Below the pieces are notes generated by a model, which was not told the origin of the DNA, did not search any database, and saw only the letters and a list, made by a program, of their open reading frames with translations. A stretch of DNA of 18,226 nucleotides from an uncultured Bacilli bacterium. Its GTDB lineage: Bacteria; Bacillota_I; Bacilli_A; RF39; UBA660. The DNA lies in assembly GCA_934141575.1 (NCBI GenBank), contig CAKPCJ010000024.1, positions 1-18,226 of the forward strand, in the 5' to 3' direction. This document shows positions 1 through 7,336 of this stretch, in pieces. Both the position numbers and the translations under genes were made by a program. Numbering within the stretch: the first letter of the stretch is position 1; each line of letters starts with the position of its first letter.

Positions 1-2
1 CA

Positions 3-575
3 AGTGATAGTAATACAGAAACAGTAACATTATTTGCAGATCAAAATATAAAGAATGATGCATCAGGTTGGACAACAGAACAAAGTGAGTATGTAATAGC
101 GTTTGACAAGGCAAATGCAAGAACAACAGAAAAAAATTCATATTGTACTAGACCAGAATATGGATGTAATATATATGCAGCAAATGGAAGTATAGTAACA
201 GAAGATTCAACAATAAAGAAGTTTATAGATAGTGATGTTACTACATATATAAATAATAGTTTAACTAGTGCCAGCGGAACAGAAATAAATAGTGTGCGTT
301 TAATAACTACTGATGAAATATGTAATATAATAAATAATGTAGATAGTAGTAATGCTTGTAAGGCTGATGAATCTGTGATTTTAACTGAAATGTACACGAA
401 TGTGCCAACATGGTTATATTCTATATATTATTGGACAATGTCACCGAGTACTTCTGACTCTAGTGGTGTGTATCGTGTAAATATTACTGGAGATCTTCGT
501 GATAACAGTGCACGTATTGATAGTGTTTATGGAGTTCGTCCAGTAATAATAACTCTTAAATCTAATATTAAATAG
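3..575 (+). CDS. Pilin-like surface protein with C-terminal GVRPV (C-type-lectin-like) domain, 5' truncated
   Basis: The frame is open from the first bases of the window, so this is the last ~190 residues of a longer protein whose start lies upstream. Conserved-looking marks are LITTDEIC (~residues 98-105), NACK, WLY, YYWTMSPS and a terminal GVRPV followed by about ten residues. Such C-termini are typical of multi-copy secreted or pilin-like proteins in uncultured Firmicutes and resemble C-type-lectin/formylglycine-enzyme-like folds. The N-terminus probably carried a prepilin leader like the gene at 17818, which starts in the same codon style (A-ending codons, many ACA/GTA/ATA). An internal ATG at 294 gives a shorter frame but has no clear ribosome binding site, and the upstream in-frame sequence reads as real protein. 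The C-terminal 64 residues align without gaps to the fragment at 11992-12240. The link to a lectin-type fold is inferred. Confidence 0.8.
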   Translation, partial: SDSNTETVTLFADQNIKNDASGWTTEQSEYVIAFDKANARTTEKNSYCTRPEYGCNIYAANGSIVTEDSTIKKFIDSDVTTYINNSLTSASGTEINSVRLITTDEICNIINNVDSSNACKADESVILTEMYTNVPTWLYSIYYWTMSPSTSDSSGVYRVNITGDLRDNSARIDSVYGVRPVIITLKSNIK

Positions 576-601
576 ATATGCAGATTTGTATATCTTTTTT
601 T
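574..601 (+). terminator. Intrinsic terminator overlapping the stop codon
   Basis: The arms AGATATGC (574-581) and GTATATCT (588-595) form an 8-bp stem with one G-U pair and a six-base loop, followed by seven T. The left arm starts inside the TAG stop of the pilin-like gene. Confidence 0.75.
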
Positions 602-644
602 GTGGACATATTTGACCAATGACATTTTTTATATATTTTGTAAT

Positions 645-653
645 TGATATAAT
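645..653 (+). promoter_or_regulatory. Extended -10 promoter for the 678-2241 unit
   Basis: TGATATAAT is a perfect extended -10 element (TG, one base, TATAAT) 25 nt before the ATG at 678 and downstream of the previous terminator. No good -35 sits at 17 bp (T-rich there), which is acceptable for extended -10 promoters. Confidence 0.55.
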
Positions 654-677
654 TTAGTCAGAAGGGAAAGATGAAAT

Positions 678-812
678 ATGTTTTTATTTAAAATATTTAG
701 AAAAAATAAAAAGAAAGGGAATATTTATTTGCTTTATGGTGAAATGCTTGATGATGTATATAAAATAACTAAAAATTTAAATGATATTTATACTGTAAAG
801 GAGAGTTATTAA
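678..812 (+). CDS. Small basic protein, 44 aa, unknown
   Basis: This short frame begins at ATG 678 and ends with TAA one base before the ATG of the next gene. An AAGGG ribosome binding site lies about 10 bases upstream. The product starts MFLFKIFRKNKKKG: a short hydrophobic run, a strongly basic patch at residues 8-13, then a helical-looking stretch (YGEMLDDVYKITKNLNDIY). The ribosome binding site of the next gene (AAGGAGA, 798-804) lies inside its 3' end, which suggests translational coupling. I recognise no family. It could be a membrane-associated peptide or only a translated leader. Support comes from its position between a promoter and two tightly packed genes. Confidence 0.5.
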   Translation: MFLFKIFRKNKKKGNIYLLYGEMLDDVYKITKNLNDIYTVKESY

Positions 813-813
813 T

Positions 814-1233
814 ATGAAAGATAAGTTATTTATGAATATTAAAAATGTTTTAAGAAATGAAAATGATTATGAAAATATTAAATCTGATATAAATAGAATA
901 ACTTCTGGTAATTCTTTAACTGTTAGCAGTATAAATGAAGTTAATAATATGTTTTGCAACATGAAAGAATGCGTGTATAAGAAATATAATTTAAAGAGTT
1001 ATATTAAGTTTGATTATGATTCTTTATCAAATGATATATTATTCAGTAATTATTCTAATATTGTATTGTGTTTGAATATTTGTAAAATGCATACATATGG
1101 CGTTGTTGAACATGTAATTGAGAGCATTCAGTCTAATTTTGACAAAAATAAAAATTTTATAGTTAATATATCTTTTGATGAAGAATTATATGATAATAGA
1201 GTTAATTTTTCTTTAATTGTTTATAATGATTAA
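814..1233 (+). CDS. Hypothetical protein, 139 aa
   Basis: ATG at 814 follows AAGGAGA at a normal distance. The product is a soluble-looking mixed protein rich in Asn, Ile and Ser, without signal peptide or membrane helix. It has three scattered cysteines near the middle (around FCNMKEC and LNICKMH) and an amphipathic C-terminal half with alternating beta-like stretches (NFIVNISFDEEL, NFSLIVYND). I do not recognise the family. It lies between a 44-aa protein and a WYL regulator, all probably on one transcript from the promoter at 645, with a 33-nt gap to the regulator. Co-transcription with a regulator makes a sensory or accessory role possible, but nothing in the sequence shows it. Confidence 0.7.
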   Translation: MKDKLFMNIKNVLRNENDYENIKSDINRITSGNSLTVSSINEVNNMFCNMKECVYKKYNLKSYIKFDYDSLSNDILFSNYSNIVLCLNICKMHTYGVVEHVIESIQSNFDKNKNFIVNISFDEELYDNRVNFSLIVYND

Positions 1234-1266
1234 ATATGTTATTATGAGTATATAGGAGAATGATTT

Positions 1267-2241
1267 ATGGCAGAAAAGGTTTATGAAAATAACGGTAATA
1301 TAATGTATTTATATTTTGTTTTAAAGAAGTATTCTGATATAAATCATCCTTTGTCTAAATTAGAAATAATTGATAAAATACGTGAATTATATAATGTTTC
1401 AATTTCTGATAGAACTGTTAGGAGAAATATTAAAGTATTGTGTGAAAAATTTAATTATGTGGTTTCTTGTGAAAATGGTTCTTATTATTTAGAACCTTGT
1501 GAAAATGATTTTGAAAAATCTGAAATTCAAACAATAATAGATATTATAACTTATTCTAAATTTGTTAATGATGATTTATCTTCTATGCTTTCAAAAAAAT
1601 TATATGAGCTATTAAATTATTATGACAAAGAATCTTTTAAGAATTATAAAAAATATGTTAAGAGTACAAAAACTGATAATAAACAAATATTTTATACTAT
1701 AGATATTATAAGTGATTCTATTGAAAGTAAAAAAGCAATTGAAGTTGATTATTATAAATATAATTTAAAAAAAGAACTTGAGTTTAGAAATAAAATTATT
1801 GTATCTCCTTATATAGTTATATTTGATAGTGGTCAATATTATTTAGTAGGATATCATCACATAAAAAAAGTAGTAGCATATTTTAGAATAGATAGGATAA
1901 AAAACGTTAAAGTTTCTAGCAATAAATATGTTTCTATCAAGGATAATTTTATAACCGATAAACTTAATTCTACTGTTGGCATGTATTCTGGAAAAGTCAC
2001 GGAAATAAAAGCAATTGTTAATAATCAATTATTGGATGACGTAATTGAAAAGTTTGGGCGTGATGTTGTTTTACGCAAGTATGATGATAATAATTTTTTA
2101 CTAGAGATCACTACTGGATTAGATGGTTTTAAATATTGGACACTTAGAAATATTTCATATGTTAAAGTTATTAGTCCTTTATTTTTTAAAGAACAAATAA
2201 TAGATATATTAAATAGTAGTATTAAGAACTATAGTGATTGA
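1267..2241 (+). CDS. WYL-domain transcriptional regulator (HTH + WYL)
   Basis: The 324-aa protein has the layout of the YafY/DeoR-like WYL regulators. An N-terminal winged helix-turn-helix covers about residues 14-68 (HPLSKLEIIDKI, then SISDRTVRRNIKVL as recognition helix). A linker follows, then a WYL domain at about 150-245 (GQYYLVGYHH, VVAYFRIDRIKNV), and a C-terminal WCX-like region with the pattern GLDGFKYWTLR. WYL domains are known to bind small ligands or nucleic acids and often control stress or mobile-element defence genes; what this one senses is not visible. Start ATG 1267 is preceded by AGGAGA. It is the third gene of the unit beginning at 678, so autoregulation is likely but inferred. 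Confidence 0.85.
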   Translation: MAEKVYENNGNIMYLYFVLKKYSDINHPLSKLEIIDKIRELYNVSISDRTVRRNIKVLCEKFNYVVSCENGSYYLEPCENDFEKSEIQTIIDIITYSKFVNDDLSSMLSKKLYELLNYYDKESFKNYKKYVKSTKTDNKQIFYTIDIISDSIESKKAIEVDYYKYNLKKELEFRNKIIVSPYIVIFDSGQYYLVGYHHIKKVVAYFRIDRIKNVKVSSNKYVSIKDNFITDKLNSTVGMYSGKVTEIKAIVNNQLLDDVIEKFGRDVVLRKYDDNNFLLEITTGLDGFKYWTLRNISYVKVISPLFFKEQIIDILNSSIKNYSD

Positions 2242-2259
2242 AAAAATTATTATTTTTTT
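2241..2259 (+). terminator. Weak A/T-only terminator after the WYL gene
   Basis: AAAAAAT, a four-base loop, and ATTTTTTT form a 7-bp stem made only of A-T pairs, starting at the last base of the TGA stop. It is weak but placed at the end of the transcription unit and directly before a promoter. Confidence 0.35.
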
Positions 2260-2260
2260 G

Positions 2261-2269
2261 TGTTATAAT
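2261..2269 (+). promoter_or_regulatory. Extended -10 promoter for the P-type ATPase
   Basis: TGTTATAAT is a perfect extended -10 element, with TTGAAA at 2238-2243 as a possible but distant -35 (20-bp spacer). The expected start near 2276 gives a 25-nt leader with GGAGG before ATG 2301. Confidence 0.65.
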
Positions 2270-2300
2270 ATTCTTATAAATTGTTTGTTTGGAGGATTAA

Positions 2301-5006
2301 ATGAATAATTGGTATAATGAAGATATTAGGAAAATTGAAGAAATGCTTGATACTAATATTGAGCATGGTTTAGATGAATGTAAAGTCAATTTGTTACAGA
2401 AAAAGTATGGTTTAAACGAATTAAAAGCTAATAAGACAGAAAGTGTTTTTATTAAATTTTTAAATCAATTTAAAGACTTTTCAATAATTATTTTAATAAT
2501 AGCAGCTATTATTTCTGCAGTGATAGGTATTGTCCAAGGAGAAGGAATAGGGGATGCAATAGTTATTTTTATTGTTATATTAGTAAATGCTGTTATAGGA
2601 GTTTCACAAGAAGTTAAGGCCGAAAAATCTTTGGAAGCATTACAAAAACTTAGCAGTCATGTTTCTAAGGTTAAGAGAAATGGTGCAGTTGTTGTCATGC
2701 CTTCAAATCTTTTGGTTCCAGGTGATATAGTTGTTGTAGAAACTGGAGACTATATATCGGCAGATCTTAGAATTATAGATTCTTTTAACTTAAAAGCACA
2801 GGAATCTTCTCTTACTGGTGAATCTCTTCCTGTTGAAAAGAATGCAAATGTAATTAGTGGTGAAGTTGGAATTGGTGATAGGACTAATATGTTATTCGCA
2901 TCAAGTTTTATAACATATGGTAGATGTGATGCAATAGTAGTGGAAACTGGTATGAATACTGAAGTTGGGAAAATTGCTAATATGCTTAATACTACAACTA
3001 AACAGGAAACACCTTTGCAAACAAAATTAAATAGTCTTGGTAAAACACTTGGTGCTTTGGCAATAATAATATGTATTTTAATATTTATTATAGGAATTAT
3101 TCAAGGAAAAGATCCAATGTCTATGTTTATGACAGCTGTTTCTTTAGCGGTTGCTGCAATACCGGAGGGGTTAGTTGCTGTATCTACAATAGTTTTAGCA
3201 ATTGGTGTTCAGAAGATGGTAAAAAAGAATGCAATAGTTAAAAAATTACCTGCCGTTGAAACATTAGGAAGTGCCAGCGTAATATGTTCTGATAAAACTG
3301 GAACTTTGACGCAAAATAAGATGACTGTAAAAAAAGCTTATTTAAATTCCAAAACTTTTAAAATTGAGGATATTTCATTAAATAAAAGTACTCAAAATTT
3401 ATTTTATAATGCGCTTTTATGTAATGATACCAAGATAACTAATGATGGTTTATTTATAGGAGATCCTACTGAAACTGCTTTAACAGAATCATCCATTAAT
3501 ATTGGTGTAGATAAAGATATATTGGAAAGTTATAATAGGTTTTATGAAATACCTTTTGATTCTGATAGGAAATTAATGACTACGGTTAACAGAGTAAGTA
3601 ATTCCATGTATGTTGTAAATACAAAGGGTGGTTTGGATGAAGTACTTAATTGTTGTATTTCATGTGAAGTAGATAATAAAATTTTAGATATTAAATCTAA
3701 ACTTGATGAAATATACTCTGAGAATGAAAAAATGGCATGTGATGCCTTAAGAGTTTTAGCTTTTGCTTATAAGATTTTTGATCATGAGCCAAATAGTGAT
3801 GAATTACTTCATTTAGAGGAAAATTTGATTTTTAGTGGTATGTTAGGAATGATAGATCCTCCTAGAGAAGAAGTTAAAGAAGCAATAAAAAAATGTAAGT
3901 CTGCTGGTATAAAAACTGTTATGATAACAGGAGATCATAAAATAACTGCAATAGCAATCGCTAAACAATTAGGAATTTTAGCAAGTGATGATGAGGCTAT
4001 AACTGGTTCTGAACTCGAAAACATGTCTGATGAAACATTAGAAAAAAATGTTAGAAAGTACTCTGTATATGCTAGAGTATCACCTGAACATAAAGTTAGA
4101 ATTGTAAGGGCTTGGCAAAAAAATGGAGAGATTGTTGCAATGACTGGTGATGGAGTAAATGATAGCCCTGCACTAAAAACTTCTGATATTGGATGCGCTA
4201 TGGGAGTAGTTGGTACTGAAGTAGCGAAAGAAGCGGCAGATGTAATACTTACGGATGACAATTTTGCTACTATTGTTTCTGCGGTAGAAGAGGGTAGAAG
4301 AATATATGATAATATTTTAAAAGTTATACAATTTTTATTGTCTTCTAATATTGGAGAAGTAATAGTATTGTTCTTGACAACTTTATTTACTCCGTTAATT
4401 GCTAAAATGTGTGGTGTTTCTAATCCTTCATTAATAGAAGTTTTATTGCCAATACATATTCTTTGGATTAATCTTGTTACTGATTCGTTTCCCGCTCTTG
4501 CTCTTGCTTTTGATCCAGCAAATAAAAATATTATGGAAAGAAAACCTACTAAAAATGAAAAAAGCATTTTTACTGGAGGTATGACTTATAGAGTTGTTTA
4601 TCATGGTATAATGATTGGACTAATAACACTTACATCTTTTATAATTGGGCTTGTTACAACTACTAGTCCTATTGGAAACTTAACTCTTGATCAATCAAAA
4701 GTAGAGGTCGGCCAAACAATGGCTTTTATAACAATGGCTTTTGCTGAATTGGTTCATGTATTTAACGTTAGAAATAATAAGAAAACAGTTTTTTCTAAGG
4801 AAACATTTGCAAATAGAAAATTATTTATAAATATAGGAATTTCATCTTTACTCATTATAGTTATATTGCTAGTTCCACAATTTAGAGAAGTATTTAGTAT
4901 TCCTGTTATACCTATAAATAATATTTTTGAGATTGTGATTTTATCAATATCACCGATTATAATAGTCGAATTATTTAAATTGTTTAAAATAAATGGGAGA
5001 GATTGA
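2301..5006 (+). CDS. P2-type cation-transporting ATPase, probably Ca2+-transporting
   Basis: The 901-aa product is a full-length P-type ATPase that uses ATP to move a cation across the membrane. Visible marks in order: N-terminal cation-ATPase domain (GLDECKVNLLQKKYGLNEL), actuator TGES (172-175), transmembrane 4 motif PEGL (288-291), phosphorylation site DKTGT with Asp331, MITGDH, and the hinge TGDGVND (615-621). PEGL in segment 4 and NLVTD in segment 6 are typical of SERCA/PMCA-like (P2) calcium pumps; heavy-metal pumps would have CPC and N-terminal CxxC, which are absent. The family consensus after PEGL is usually PA, here VA, a small departure that may affect the ion site. An atypical Na+ or Mn2+ pump cannot be excluded. 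The DUF1653 gene follows within a few bases. Confidence 0.92.
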   Translation: MNNWYNEDIRKIEEMLDTNIEHGLDECKVNLLQKKYGLNELKANKTESVFIKFLNQFKDFSIIILIIAAIISAVIGIVQGEGIGDAIVIFIVILVNAVIGVSQEVKAEKSLEALQKLSSHVSKVKRNGAVVVMPSNLLVPGDIVVVETGDYISADLRIIDSFNLKAQESSLTGESLPVEKNANVISGEVGIGDRTNMLFASSFITYGRCDAIVVETGMNTEVGKIANMLNTTTKQETPLQTKLNSLGKTLGALAIIICILIFIIGIIQGKDPMSMFMTAVSLAVAAIPEGLVAVSTIVLAIGVQKMVKKNAIVKKLPAVETLGSASVICSDKTGTLTQNKMTVKKAYLNSKTFKIEDISLNKSTQNLFYNALLCNDTKITNDGLFIGDPTETALTESSINIGVDKDILESYNRFYEIPFDSDRKLMTTVNRVSNSMYVVNTKGGLDEVLNCCISCEVDNKILDIKSKLDEIYSENEKMACDALRVLAFAYKIFDHEPNSDELLHLEENLIFSGMLGMIDPPREEVKEAIKKCKSAGIKTVMITGDHKITAIAIAKQLGILASDDEAITGSELENMSDETLEKNVRKYSVYARVSPEHKVRIVRAWQKNGEIVAMTGDGVNDSPALKTSDIGCAMGVVGTEVAKEAADVILTDDNFATIVSAVEEGRRIYDNILKVIQFLLSSNIGEVIVLFLTTLFTPLIAKMCGVSNPSLIEVLLPIHILWINLVTDSFPALALAFDPANKNIMERKPTKNEKSIFTGGMTYRVVYHGIMIGLITLTSFIIGLVTTTSPIGNLTLDQSKVEVGQTMAFITMAFAELVHVFNVRNNKKTVFSKETFANRKLFINIGISSLLIIVILLVPQFREVFSIPVIPINNIFEIVILSISPIIIVELFKLFKINGRD

Positions 5007-5008
5007 AA

Positions 5009-5260
5009 ATGAGAGAAATTAAAATTAATACTATATATAAACATTTTAAGGGTGATAGTTATTTGGTTATAGATGTTGCATTTGATTCTGAAACAAAAGA
5101 AAAGGTGGTTGTTTATAGAAAATTATATGGAGATTGTAGCCTTTGGATAAGACCACTTGATATGTTTTTAAGCGAGGTTGATCATAAAAAATATCCAAAT
5201 GTTAAACAAAAGTACAGATTTGAAGAACAATATATAGAAAGTAGTGCAGCTTTACATTAA
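5009..5260 (+). CDS. DUF1653 family protein
   Basis: The 83-aa soluble protein matches the DUF1653 pattern closely: IYKHFKGDSYLVI, a segment on ETKEKVVVYRKLYG, then LWIRPLDMFLSEV and a basic end with KYRFEE. The family is widespread in bacteria, small, and of unknown biochemical role. ATG 5009 is chosen because GGGAGA sits eight bases upstream; an alternative TTG at 5003 would overlap the ATPase stop and lies too close to that site. The gene starts two bases after the ATPase stop, so it is very probably translated from the same transcript. Confidence 0.85.
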   Translation: MREIKINTIYKHFKGDSYLVIDVAFDSETKEKVVVYRKLYGDCSLWIRPLDMFLSEVDHKKYPNVKQKYRFEEQYIESSAALH

Positions 5261-5291
5261 TTAAATAATATGTTATATTCAATACTGTAAA

Positions 5292-5297
5292 TATAAT
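5292..5297 (+). promoter_or_regulatory. Possible -10 box close to the start of the 5319 gene
   Basis: TATAAT lies 27 nt before ATG 5319, without a recognisable -35. If used, the leader would be only about 15 nt. It is one of five such boxes in this window. Confidence 0.3.
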
Positions 5298-5318
5298 AAG
5301 AAAGGATGCATAAATTAT

Positions 5319-5900
5319 ATGAAAAAGAAGATATTAATAGTAGCAGCTATTGTATTAGCTATAGTAGCAGCAATATGTACTGCAATTGTAATAAGTAATA
5401 ATGATAATAATAAAAGCGGTAAATTAAAGAGTGTTTCTGATGTTAAGACTATGTTTAATTCAATTTATGAAGATTTAGGTGATGAACTTCCTAGTTTAGA
5501 AACTGAAAGCATTGATGCAAGCGATGAAAATTTAGTTACTACATATACTGGTTTAAAATCAAATAAATATGTTGCTGAATTAATTGTTTCAGAACCATTT
5601 ATTAATGCTCAGGCTTACTCAGCAGTTGTAGTTATTGCAAAAGATGGTGCTAATATTGAAGATATGAAGAAAGAAATGTTAGATAATATAAATATGAATA
5701 AGTGGGTTTGCGTATCTGCTGGAAAACTTTATATTACTAATAGTGGAAATGTTATCTTTTTGATAATGTCTGATGATGATTGGGCAAAACCTGTTTATGA
5801 AGGATTTAAAAAATATGTTGACAATAAAGTTGGCAAAGAACTAGAAAAAACAAATGAATTACAAGATATTGAACTTCCATCAGAGATGATAGTAGAATAA
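5319..5900 (+). CDS. Membrane-anchored extracytoplasmic protein, DUF4358-like
   Basis: The 193-aa protein begins with two lysines and a single hydrophobic segment (about residues 4-26) that acts as uncleaved anchor or signal peptide; no lipobox cysteine is clear. The outside part has a compact domain: EPFINAQAYSAVVVIAKDG, a helix (NIEDMKKEMLDNI), then NKWVCVSAGKLYITNSGNVIFLIMS. This arrangement resembles small DUF4358-type proteins of Firmicutes; the family call is moderate. It precedes an MBOAT acyltransferase and a DHHW protein, so a part in surface-polymer modification is a reasonable inference. The AAAGGA site is about 12 bases from ATG 5319, slightly longer than usual. Confidence 0.75.
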   Translation: MKKKILIVAAIVLAIVAAICTAIVISNNDNNKSGKLKSVSDVKTMFNSIYEDLGDELPSLETESIDASDENLVTTYTGLKSNKYVAELIVSEPFINAQAYSAVVVIAKDGANIEDMKKEMLDNINMNKWVCVSAGKLYITNSGNVIFLIMSDDDWAKPVYEGFKKYVDNKVGKELEKTNELQDIELPSEMIVE

Positions 5901-5920
5901 GCTTCCGTTAAGGAAGTTTT
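5899..5920 (+). terminator. Short hairpin between the anchored protein and MBOAT gene
   Basis: AAGCTTCC / GGAAGTTT pair (one G-T) around a five-base loop, followed by TTTT. Only five bases separate it from the AAGGAG of the MBOAT gene, so it is likely a leaky terminator or an mRNA-processing/stabilising hairpin inside an operon. Confidence 0.5.
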
Positions 5921-5936
5921 ATTATAAGGAGATAAA

Positions 5937-7328
5937 ATGTTATTTAATAGTATCAGTTTTTTATATTATTTTTTACCAGTAGTATTAATAATTTATTTTT
6001 TAGTGCCTAAAAAGTGTAAAAATATTGTTTTACTTATATCGTCTATTTTATTCTATTTTTATGGGGAACCTAAGTATGTATTTTTGATGCTTCTTGAAAT
6101 TTTAATAGCGTATTTTGGTGCGTTGTTAATAGATAAATATAAGAGTAAAGGCATTTTTATTGTTGTATTATCTATACATATTGGGTTACTTGGTATATTT
6201 AAGTATACTGATTTTGTTATAGAAAATTTAAATGGTATATTTAAGTCTAATATTTCTTTTTTTAATATAGCTTTACCAATTGGAATATCATTTTATACAT
6301 TTCAAATAATTAGTTATATTGTTGATGTGTATACTGGTAAAGTTAAAGTTCAAAAGAATCTATTAAAACTTGCTACTTATGTTTCTTTATTTCCACAGTT
6401 AATAGCAGGTCCAATTGTTAGGTATGAAACGATAGAAAGTGAACTTAGTAATAGAAAACACAGTTTTGAAAATTTTTCTTATGGTGTTAGAAGATTCATA
6501 ATTGGTTTAGCAAAAAAAGTTTTAATAGCAAATATGCTTGGCGAGTTATGTAATGTTTTTGTTGGTATTCCGGATAAAAGTGTATTATTTTACTGGATGT
6601 TTGCTATTGGATATATGTTACAAGTTTATTTTGATTTTTCTGCTTATTCTGATATGGCAATTGGTTTAGGAAGAATATTTGGATTTCATTTTCTAGAGAA
6701 TTTTGATTACCCATATATATCAAAAAGTATAACTGAATTTTGGAGAAGATGGCATATATCATTAGGATCTTGGTTTAGGGATTATGTATATATTCCACTT
6801 GGTGGAAGCAGGAAAGGAAAACTTGTTTTAGTTAGAAATCTTTTAATAGTATGGGCTTTAACTGGAATATGGCATGGTGCAAGTTGGAATTTTGTAATAT
6901 GGGGACTTCTATTTGGGATAGTTCTTATTGTAGAAAAATTGTGGCTTTTAAAGTATATTGAAAAATTACCAACTATTTTAAAAAAAATATATGTTTTATT
7001 CATAGTTATGGTGAGTTTTATAATATTTAATGCAAGTAATATGTCTGATGCATGGAATAATATAGCTGGGTTATTTGGAAAAAATTGTGTTTCCTTAATC
7101 AATAATGTTACAATTTATTATTTAAAAAGTTATTTAATATTGATAGTAATTGCAATAATAGGGGCGACTCCTATATTTAAAAATTTAATTTTAAAGTTGA
7201 AGAAAAATAGTGTTATAAATAAAATGATTAATTTAGTTGAACCTATTTTCTTAATTATATTGTTATTTATTGTTACATCTTATTTGGTAGATAATTCATA
7301 CAATCCATTTTTATATTTTAGATTTTAG
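5937..7328 (+). CDS. MBOAT family O-acyltransferase (AlgI/DltB-like)
   Basis: The 463-aa integral membrane protein has about ten hydrophobic segments and the MBOAT signature. SITEFWRRWHISLGSWFRDY includes His273, and GIWHGASWNF includes the presumed catalytic His313. PLGGSRKG between them is also typical of the AlgI/PatA branch. Members of this family transfer acyl groups, usually acetyl, across the membrane to extracellular polysaccharides, peptidoglycan or teichoic acids. The acceptor here is not visible. It lies eight bases before a DHHW/AlgX-like gene, the usual partner that completes the transfer outside. No D-alanylation genes (dltA, dltC) are near, so acetylation of a surface polymer is more likely than DltB function. 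Start ATG 5937 has AAGGAG eight bases away. Confidence 0.92.
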   Translation: MLFNSISFLYYFLPVVLIIYFLVPKKCKNIVLLISSILFYFYGEPKYVFLMLLEILIAYFGALLIDKYKSKGIFIVVLSIHIGLLGIFKYTDFVIENLNGIFKSNISFFNIALPIGISFYTFQIISYIVDVYTGKVKVQKNLLKLATYVSLFPQLIAGPIVRYETIESELSNRKHSFENFSYGVRRFIIGLAKKVLIANMLGELCNVFVGIPDKSVLFYWMFAIGYMLQVYFDFSAYSDMAIGLGRIFGFHFLENFDYPYISKSITEFWRRWHISLGSWFRDYVYIPLGGSRKGKLVLVRNLLIVWALTGIWHGASWNFVIWGLLFGIVLIVEKLWLLKYIEKLPTILKKIYVLFIVMVSFIIFNASNMSDAWNNIAGLFGKNCVSLINNVTIYYLKSYLILIVIAIIGATPIFKNLILKLKKNSVINKMINLVEPIFLIILLFIVTSYLVDNSYNPFLYFRF

Positions 7329-7336
7329 GTGATAAT

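Noticed and set aside
41..397. Minus-strand open frame opposite the pilin-like gene
   Set aside because: The plus frame has recognisable protein features; the minus frame is a by-product of AT-rich codons.
3935..4567. A 210-codon open frame on the minus strand within the ATPase gene
   Set aside because: It lies fully opposite a strongly conserved part of the P-type ATPase and has no ribosome binding site or recognisable domain; it is a shadow of the coding strand.
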